7,565 nt of DNA, from contig JAISBK010000047.1 of NCBI GenBank assembly GCA_031266255.1, positions 1 to 7,565 of the forward strand. The letters run 5' to 3'. The stretch is from Treponema sp. (GTDB lineage Bacteria > Spirochaetota > Spirochaetia > Treponematales > Breznakiellaceae). Shown here in pieces: positions 1 to 5,000 of this stretch. Below the pieces are notes generated by a model. The model was not told the origin of the DNA and did not search any database. It was given only the letters and a program-made list of their open reading frames with translations. Position 1 is the stretch's first letter; the number at the start of each line of letters is the position of its first letter. Made by a program: the position numbers and the translations under genes.

Positions 1-466
1 TGACGACTACCGGAATCCCCGCGTTCTCAAGTAACGAAATCCGTTTTGCCAGAGCGGTATACTGGTATGCGCCAAGTATCACGGCATCCAAATCCATGTC
101 CAGCAATTTTTCGATATTAAAATCATCATTCAGTGTCGAGCCAACATCTACCATATCAGCATATCCTTCCACACGTTCACGGTAGATCCGCGACAGGGTC
201 AAAAAATAGCCTTCCGTGTCGTATAAAGATGTGGCCGCAACCTTGGTGAAAGCCGTAGGGCCGGCAATGGCCAGCAGATTCTCATAATAGAACCCGTAAT
301 ATACCCGTTCCACCGGACCTTGAATCACTACCTCTCGATCAAGTACATCAACAAGTTTGAAGGCTTTATCGCCTTCACTTACAACCGGTGAAGTCCTTTT
401 ACCGGAACAGGCAATAAGCAGGATCCCCAAAAGTAATAACAATACCAAACACATTCTCTTCTTCAT
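1..466 (-). CDS. Substrate-binding lipoprotein of a cobalamin-type ABC importer (BtuF/FepB-like), 3' part cut by the window
   Basis: Seen: an open frame of 155 codons runs from ATG 466 off the left edge. An AAGGAG ribosome site lies at 474-479, 7 bases before the start. The N-terminus is a lipoprotein signal: KKR, a Leu-rich stretch, then lipobox LIAC with Cys20. After it come family-typical elements: VDVLDREVVIQGPVERV (near residues 39-55), NIEKLLDMDLDAVIL (near 118-132) and a LENAGIPVVV strand at the cut end. This is the usual first lobe of periplasmic binding proteins for cobalamin, haem and Fe-siderophores (peripla_BP_2 fold). Known: such proteins are tethered outside the inner membrane and deliver ligand to a BtuCD/FecCD-type permease. 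Inferred: the cobalamin riboswitch in its leader makes cobalamin or a corrinoid the likely ligand. Permease and ATPase genes should lie further left. The family call is fairly sure; the ligand rests mainly on the riboswitch. Confidence 0.88.
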   Translation of the reverse strand, partial: MKKRMCLVLLLLLGILLIACSGKRTSPVVSEGDKAFKLVDVLDREVVIQGPVERVYYGFYYENLLAIAGPTAFTKVAATSLYDTEGYFLTLSRIYRERVEGYADMVDVGSTLNDDFNIEKLLDMDLDAVILGAYQYTALAKRISLLENAGIPVVV

Positions 467-498
467 AAAACAACTCCTTGTCCACGCGTGATTATACT

Positions 499-562
499 AA
501 AAAAGCCCTGTTTCAAGTCTGCGTGTCAAACAACGTTTGACAGACCGCTACGGTCGAGGCTT
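499..562 (-). terminator. Candidate intrinsic terminator, expression platform of the riboswitch
   Basis: Seen on the minus strand: AAGCCT (562-557) can pair with GGGCTT (508-503), followed directly by a run of six T (504-499). Inside lies a second hairpin: GTCTG (545-541) pairs with CAGAC (521-517) and TCAAAC (540-535) with GTTTGA (531-526), around a 3-base loop and with a 4-base bulge. It sits between the riboswitch and the start codon, 33 bases before ATG 466, where a transcriptional expression platform would be. A small competing hairpin, GCTTG/CAAGC (572-568 with 563-559), would take up the 5' arm of the outer stem and could act as antiterminator. Pairing was done by eye, so the alternative folds are inference. 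Confidence 0.6.
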
Positions 563-655
563 GAAGTCAAGCTGGAAAACCAAAAATTTATTCGTATCGC
601 TTAACAATCGGTTTTTTCCGACTCGCTTCCCGAAGTCCAGAAAAAAATTAATGCC

Positions 656-807
656 AATATACCAACGTCTCCTGACTTATGGGCTTTGATCCGTCAGCCT
701 TCCCAACCTTCGTCAGTGGCTGTTTCGACAAACCCGGCGTTTCCGCCGCCCAATTCACAGTTACGGACTAGTGGAGGAATTACACCCCGCTTCCGTTGAA
801 ATATATC
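656..807 (-). promoter_or_regulatory. Cobalamin (B12) riboswitch
   Basis: Seen on the minus strand, 5' to 3': GGAA (794-791), then GGTG (786-783), then CCACTAGTCCGTAACTGT ending at 757. These match the conserved core of the family (GGAA..GGTG..AA..CC..CACT.G.CC..ACTGT). A GGCG-GAAA-CGCC hairpin follows (748-737). Then come GCCACTG (720-714) and GGGAAGGC (704-697), and the B12 box AAGTCAGGAGAC (678-667). The closing P1 helix can form from GATATAT (807-801) with GTATATT (662-656). Known: this RNA binds adenosyl- or other cobalamins and usually shuts off B12 uptake or synthesis genes when ligand is plentiful. Its target here is the importer lipoprotein starting at 466; the leader would be about 345 bases. 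All conserved blocks occur in order, so the identification is strong. Which cobalamin it prefers cannot be told by eye. Confidence 0.95.
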
Positions 808-816
808 TATGGGTTC

Positions 817-846
817 ATTATTAACACATCATTTCAAAATCGTCAA
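817..846 (-). promoter_or_regulatory. Sigma-70-type promoter candidate for the riboswitch transcript
   Basis: Seen on the minus strand: TTGACG (846-841), an 18-base spacer, and AATAAT (822-817), one mismatch from consensus in each box. Transcription would start near 810, immediately before the P1 helix of the riboswitch at 807, as expected for a leader RNA. Inferred from sequence only. Confidence 0.55.
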
Positions 847-863
847 GAGTGCTGATCGATGGA

Positions 864-956
864 TGTCAACGACCAATAGAAATGTCCCCTTTTGTCATGC
901 TACCCAGGGAGCTTTTTGACCTTGTGAGGCTTGCCGTGGGAATGAGCGAAGCGTAA
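864..956 (-). mobile_element. Possible insertion-sequence end with transposase C-terminal remnant
   Basis: Seen: the minus strand carries AAAAGGGGACATTTCTATTG, continuing as GTCGTTGACA down to 864. To my recollection this resembles terminal repeats of some bacterial insertion sequences, which often carry GGGGACATTTCTATT; I cannot verify the family. A frame ending at TAG 902-900 reads RFAHSHGKPHKVKKLPG just inside that end. That is a basic tail and could be the last residues of a transposase, though I do not recognise it. No second end or full transposase is present, so this would be a decayed fragment. It lies between the AT-rich oxidoreductase gene and the riboswitch promoter. The stretch from about 960 to 1059 is AT-rich and holds no gene I can support. 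It could instead be ordinary intergenic sequence. Confidence 0.3.
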
Positions 957-1059
957 ACAATCCTGTTGAAACTGTCGAATTAATCCCCTAGCAGTCGAAT
1001 AACCACTATATATAATATCCCCACTTACAAAATATTATTTTCAAATGTATTGCTCTAAC

Positions 1060-2103
1060 TTATTTCATATATGAAAATTTTTTTGATAAGCCTGCAACAA
1101 ATCGCCATTGTCGTTCCATGTATGTTTTTAATGTTATTGTATTTCTCATATATGCTGTGATGATTGTTTGAACATCAAATTGACTATACAAATCTACTTG
1201 CTGAATAGCTTTAGCGGCGGCAAAACCGCTTTCCAATCCTGATGATATTCCTTCTCCCATTGGATTGAGAAAACCGGCAGCTTCACCAGCAAATAAGATT
1301 CTTCCTATACCATAATTTATTTGACAACCAGATAAAATATGAGGCATTATCCATTTTTCTACTTTTTCTGGTACATCAACTTGGGCATTATGTTTCTGTA
1401 TCATGTATTCAATAAATTTTGAATAATATAATCCGGTTTTTGTTTTATCTTTGCCTGATATACCAAAAATTAGGTAATTGTCTTTGACATTAAACCATGC
1501 GTCATATTCTGAAAGCTGTGGTTGTAGATAAGCATAAAAATAATGATAGTCTAAATCAATAAAACCTTTATTGAAGGTCTGATATGTATAAATATAATTT
1601 TTTGGAAAATGAAATAATTTACGCTTAATTGAACATACAGCCCCGCTACAGTCTATAACTATTTTTGCCTTTTCAGAATATTCACCTTGGTCTTTATTTT
1701 TCAGCTTTATAACAACAAAATTGTCTTGTTCTTCATAATTTACCACGGTTGTGTCGTCTTTTAATTTTGCACCTGCAGATACTGCTTTTTGCACAAGCCA
1801 ATAATCAAAAGCGTTTCTCCAAATATTCAAGCTCTTTTGTTCATAAAGGTATTCTTTCTCTTCATCATTAGTAAGTATCATGCCTCTATTTTCTCGAGGA
1901 GTACACATAACAGTTTGAGGAGGATAGTTACCGAAATATAATGTAAGGAGCTGTATTGATTTATTAATTAAAATACCTGAACAAGATTTATTTCGGGGCA
2001 TTTTAAATTTTTCAACAATTAACACATTATAGCCATTTGCAGCTAATTCTTTTGCTGCACTGCTTCCTGTTGGCCCTGCCCCGATTATTAAAACATCATA
2101 CAA
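1060..2103 (-). CDS. FAD-dependent oxidoreductase, geranylgeranyl-reductase family; AT-rich, probably transferred
   Basis: Seen: 347 residues from a TTG start. GAGGTGAT at 2115-2108 is a near-perfect ribosome site 4 bases before that TTG, and the start gives the usual MYDVLIIGAGPTGSS opening. The longer frame from GTG 2124 has no such site. Domains: a Rossmann fold with GxGxxG at residues 8-13, a ribose-binding Glu near 31, the family motif P-R-x-K-x-C-x-G (36-43), and near the C-terminus GEAAGFLNPMGEGI (273-286), the FAD-contacting motif with Glu where GDAAG is usual. Known: family members reduce isoprenoid chains or other polyprenyl and lipid-like substrates with FAD. Substrate and partner are unknown here. 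Length is slightly below the common 380-400. Three 60-base lines sampled by hand give 30-37 % GC, against 50-67 % in the ftsK gene, so transfer is likely. It starts 90 bases after ftsK. No strong terminator follows. Confidence 0.85.
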   Translation of the reverse strand: MYDVLIIGAGPTGSSAAKELAANGYNVLIVEKFKMPRNKSCSGILINKSIQLLTLYFGNYPPQTVMCTPRENRGMILTNDEEKEYLYEQKSLNIWRNAFDYWLVQKAVSAGAKLKDDTTVVNYEEQDNFVVIKLKNKDQGEYSEKAKIVIDCSGAVCSIKRKLFHFPKNYIYTYQTFNKGFIDLDYHYFYAYLQPQLSEYDAWFNVKDNYLIFGISGKDKTKTGLYYSKFIEYMIQKHNAQVDVPEKVEKWIMPHILSGCQINYGIGRILFAGEAAGFLNPMGEGISSGLESGFAAAKAIQQVDLYSQFDVQTIITAYMRNTITLKTYMERQWRFVAGLSKKFSYMK

Positions 2104-2107
2104 CACA

Positions 2108-2115
2108 ATCACCTC
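2108..2115 (-). promoter_or_regulatory. Ribosome binding site that fixes the TTG start of the oxidoreductase
   Basis: The minus strand reads GAGGTGAT, complementary over eight bases to the 3' end of 16S rRNA, followed by TTGT and then TTG at 2103-2101. It lies inside the longer frame that opens at GTG 2124, which argues that the first seven codons of that frame are not translated. Confidence 0.7.
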
Positions 2116-2193
2116 AATCGCCACTACATACCCATAAGGATCACAAGCTGCTGCATGGATTTTATTTACCTGTATTCATAGAGGAATGAAGGG

Positions 2194-4644
2194 TTATGAT
2201 TCTTCAGATCCTCTTAATAGTTCCCTGGGTTTAGACCCCTGGGCAGGACCAACAATCCCCCGATTTTCCATGGTTTCTACGAGCCGGGCAGCCCTATTGT
2301 ACCCTATTTTAAGCCGTCTTTGTATATAACTGGCACTGGCTTTGCCCTGTTCTCGAACAATTTTTACGGCTTTATCATACAGGGGATCATCCCCATCTGC
2401 ATACAGAAGCCCCTCGTCTTCATCAGCCATAAAAAGCTCATCATCCAGGTAATCAGGAGGGCTGAAGGTTTTCAAATAGTCCACCACCCGTTCAACCTCT
2501 TCATCGGAAACAAATGCGCCCTGTATACGGATGGGGAAGGGGTTTGCGGCCCCGGCATAGAGCATGTCCCCTTTACCCAAGAGTTTCTCTGCTCCTGTCA
2601 TATCCAGAATGATACGGCTGTCTACCTTACTCGCCACCATGAAAGCGATACGGCTGGGGATATTAGCCTTGATAATCCCGGTAATCACATCAATAGAAGG
2701 CCGTTGGGTCGCCAAAACCAGGTGAATCCCTACCGCCCGGCTCATGGCCGTAAGCCGCGCGAGGGCGGATTCAAGCTCCTTACCACTTGTGGCCATGAGG
2801 TCTGCGAATTCATCGATCATCACCACGATAAAGGGCATATGCTCTACTGCAATGCCCCGCTCCTTGATACGCCGGTTATAACTGCGCACATCCCGGACTC
2901 CCAGGGAATCCAGGCACGCATAACGCCGTTCCATCTCAAAGAGACAGTACTGTAACGCCTGAAAAGCCCGCTTAGGTTCGGTGATCACCGGGGTCAAAAG
3001 GTGAGGAATGTCGTTGTATATGCGTAATTCCACGAGCTTAGGATCGATCAGGATGAGCCTGCATTCTGCAGGGGAACACTGATACAAGATAGAAAGGATC
3101 ATCGTATTGACACAGACCGATTTTCCTGCACCGGTCGCGCCTGCAATAAGCAGATGGGGCATCTGTACCAGATCAACGGTCTGGACTTCTCCCGTGCTAT
3201 CCTTCCCCAACACCAAGGGGATCGCCGGTCCGGTTCCTTCCGGGTGGTATTCCCTAAGGAACCTTTCAATGATCTCCGCAAAGGAAACCATGGTTCGCCT
3301 CGTATTGGGAACCTCGATACCAACCGCTTGTTTTCCCGGAATCGGGGCCACGATCCGCACTGAAGCTGCGGCAAGCCTGAGGGCAATATTATCTTGCAGG
3401 TTGACGATTCGGGAAAGTTTCACCCCGGGGGCAGGGAGTAGTTCAAAAAGGGTGATCACCGGTCCTTTCCTGATACCGGTAACTTCTGCCTGAATATTGA
3501 ATTCCTCCAAAGTATCTCTGAGGATAACCGCAGCTTCCTTTGTGGCCTGATCGATGATGTTGTATTGACTCTCCGCATAGCGGTTGAGGATCCCCTGCAC
3601 CGGTATTCCATAGGGTTTCTGTACCCAAGATGGGGATACTGATTTTCGTGCTGGGCTGCTGGTCCTGGGGAGTGGATCCTGAGCAGGTTCTTCTTCCCAA
3701 GGTTGATACCGACCTATACCCTTCGCGGCATCCTTATCCGCTTCTCGATGAGCAAGGAACCCATCCTCTACCGGAAAGGGAGGAACTGCTCCATGAATCC
3801 TCGGACGCTCTGGTTCCGCTGGTCTAGGGGAAACACTCGGATCTTCTTGAGTACCTGGATCAGGCCGATGGAATAGGGACTCAAATTCACTCAAGGCAGA
3901 GGCACTGGCTAAGGGTTTTATCGTGGGAAACGAGAAGTTTGGCCCATTCGATCCGGGGGCCTCTTCTGCGGTATTTTCCTTATGGTCTTCCGGCGGTGGA
4001 TCTGGCTTCATGAATACGGGAGGCAAGGGGATCGAGGAAAATTTTAGCTTCAAGGGAGGGTTCCGCAAAGGCGGCCAGGATGCACGTTTTTGCGCTTGAT
4101 AGGTTTGCCGGTCCTTGGGATCCTCGGTAGGCGTGGCTGAGGGTCTATACAGTACGGCGTTCCAGCGGTATTCCTGTTTCTGATATGCCCCGGGAAACAG
4201 CAATGCGGTAAAGAACAGGATCATCAAGATTTCCAGGATGGTAAAAAGGATGACAAAGAAATTGAGTCCTATTTTCCCGATCCACTCAAGAAAGCGGTAT
4301 TGTTCCTTCAAAAGAGCAAAATCCCGGATAAGCATAAACCCTACCGCCAGGGTTATAAAGGGAACCACCGTACAGGTAAGTACAAAAATACGCTCTGGAT
4401 AGTATTCAGGAGCTGCCAATAAGCGCGCTGCATAGAACAAGTAGCAGGGAATGACCAAAGCCAAAATCCCATAGGAATCCACAAAAAAAATCCCCGGTGC
4501 AAAGAAAGAACCTGATGCCGTAAAAAGCGCACCGATTATAGAAATTCCTAAGAATAAAGCAGAAACACCTAAGACCCCAGCTCCCACCATTGCAACAATG
4601 CGAAATATTGATGCTTGCTGAAATACACTATCTTTCAGGACCAC
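2194..4644 (-). CDS. ftsK: DNA translocase FtsK/SpoIIIE
   Basis: Role: a hexameric ATP-driven DNA pump at the division septum that clears and aligns the chromosome terminus and, in many bacteria, activates XerCD at dif. Seen in 816 residues: four hydrophobic segments near 16-42, 55-77, 85-107 and 125-151; a Pro/Glu-rich linker of about 195 residues (155-350); then the motor, with its alpha/beta part (about 355-495), Walker A GATGAGKS (502-509), Walker B FIVVMIDE (605-612) and the family signature ATQRPSIDVITGIIKANIPSR (645-665). The C-terminal winged-helix gamma domain, which reads KOPS-type polarity sites, is at about 752-812. All catalytic elements are intact. The start is GTG 4644, with GGAGG (4660-4656) 11 bases upstream, a slightly long spacing. 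Neighbours: a 356-base gap upstream; the AT-rich oxidoreductase begins 90 bases downstream. Length is normal for a four-segment FtsK. I saw no convincing promoter in the gap. Confidence 0.97.
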   Translation of the reverse strand: MVLKDSVFQQASIFRIVAMVGAGVLGVSALFLGISIIGALFTASGSFFAPGIFFVDSYGILALVIPCYLFYAARLLAAPEYYPERIFVLTCTVVPFITLAVGFMLIRDFALLKEQYRFLEWIGKIGLNFFVILFTILEILMILFFTALLFPGAYQKQEYRWNAVLYRPSATPTEDPKDRQTYQAQKRASWPPLRNPPLKLKFSSIPLPPVFMKPDPPPEDHKENTAEEAPGSNGPNFSFPTIKPLASASALSEFESLFHRPDPGTQEDPSVSPRPAEPERPRIHGAVPPFPVEDGFLAHREADKDAAKGIGRYQPWEEEPAQDPLPRTSSPARKSVSPSWVQKPYGIPVQGILNRYAESQYNIIDQATKEAAVILRDTLEEFNIQAEVTGIRKGPVITLFELLPAPGVKLSRIVNLQDNIALRLAAASVRIVAPIPGKQAVGIEVPNTRRTMVSFAEIIERFLREYHPEGTGPAIPLVLGKDSTGEVQTVDLVQMPHLLIAGATGAGKSVCVNTMILSILYQCSPAECRLILIDPKLVELRIYNDIPHLLTPVITEPKRAFQALQYCLFEMERRYACLDSLGVRDVRSYNRRIKERGIAVEHMPFIVVMIDEFADLMATSGKELESALARLTAMSRAVGIHLVLATQRPSIDVITGIIKANIPSRIAFMVASKVDSRIILDMTGAEKLLGKGDMLYAGAANPFPIRIQGAFVSDEEVERVVDYLKTFSPPDYLDDELFMADEDEGLLYADGDDPLYDKAVKIVREQGKASASYIQRRLKIGYNRAARLVETMENRGIVGPAQGSKPRELLRGSEES

Positions 4645-5000
4645 CGATTAGAAATCCTCCACTTGAGCTATAGGGCCTTATAACAGAAGCAAACAAAGCT
4701 CAATACTGTAATGTATCCCTCTCTTTCAAACCACTTTCCGTCAAAGAAACAACAGAACCGCGTGCGTCTTCTCTTGGATACTACCCGATCATCCTGCTTC
4801 AATACATCTGAGGTTTTCGTTCTACAGACATGAGCCTACCCTGACCGTCACAACCTCCGGATTGTAAAAAACGCTCCGCTATTCCACACGCTCATTATCT
4901 AAATAATCATCTATAAGTATAAGATTAGATTCTATATAAAGATGAGTTACTGGAATTGCAGTACCTATTTATTTTATACTTTTCTATAATAGTCGGAATC
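4645..5000. other. Intergenic stretch without a supported gene
   Basis: This 356-base gap separates the transglycosylase stop from ftsK. I translated it by eye in several frames on both strands and found only frames below about 50 codons without ribosome sites. The longest on the minus strand ends at TAG near 4670 and begins no earlier than a TTG near 4800; I do not accept it. The side near the transglycosylase (about 4890-4995) is markedly AT-rich. It contains a weak inverted repeat, TACTG/CAGTA with a 6-base loop, near 4955, but no GC-rich hairpin with a T run, so no clear terminator. The ftsK ribosome site GGAGG is at 4656-4660. A promoter for ftsK may lie here; no pair of boxes near consensus with good spacing stood out. 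Confidence 0.5.

Noticed and set aside
491..496. A perfect TATAAT on the minus strand just before the importer gene, suggesting a second promoter below the terminator.
   Set aside because: The nearest -35-like boxes have wrong spacing: TTGAAA gives 14 bases and TTGACA gives 27. It follows the T run of the terminator and may be chance.
864..869. TTGACA on the minus strand in the possible insertion-sequence end, as an outward-facing -35 box.
   Set aside because: At 17 bases downstream lies TTGACG, not a -10 box; the promoter candidate at 817-846 is better placed.
1029..1041. The palindrome AAAATATTATTTT after the oxidoreductase stop as a terminator.
   Set aside because: It contains only A and T with almost no loop and would not form a stable terminator hairpin.
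2171..2190. The TTCAT/ATGAA inverted repeat after the ftsK stop as a terminator.
   Set aside because: The stem is only five pairs, AT-rich, and has no T run after it.
2320..2955. A 211-codon plus-strand open frame opposite ftsK.
   Set aside because: It lies wholly antisense to the intact FtsK motor and gamma-domain coding sequence and has no recognisable domain; it is a shadow frame.
4670..4802. A minus-strand frame of about 45 codons before ftsK, basic and Cys/Phe-rich.
   Set aside because: It has only a TTG start, no ribosome site and no recognisable family.
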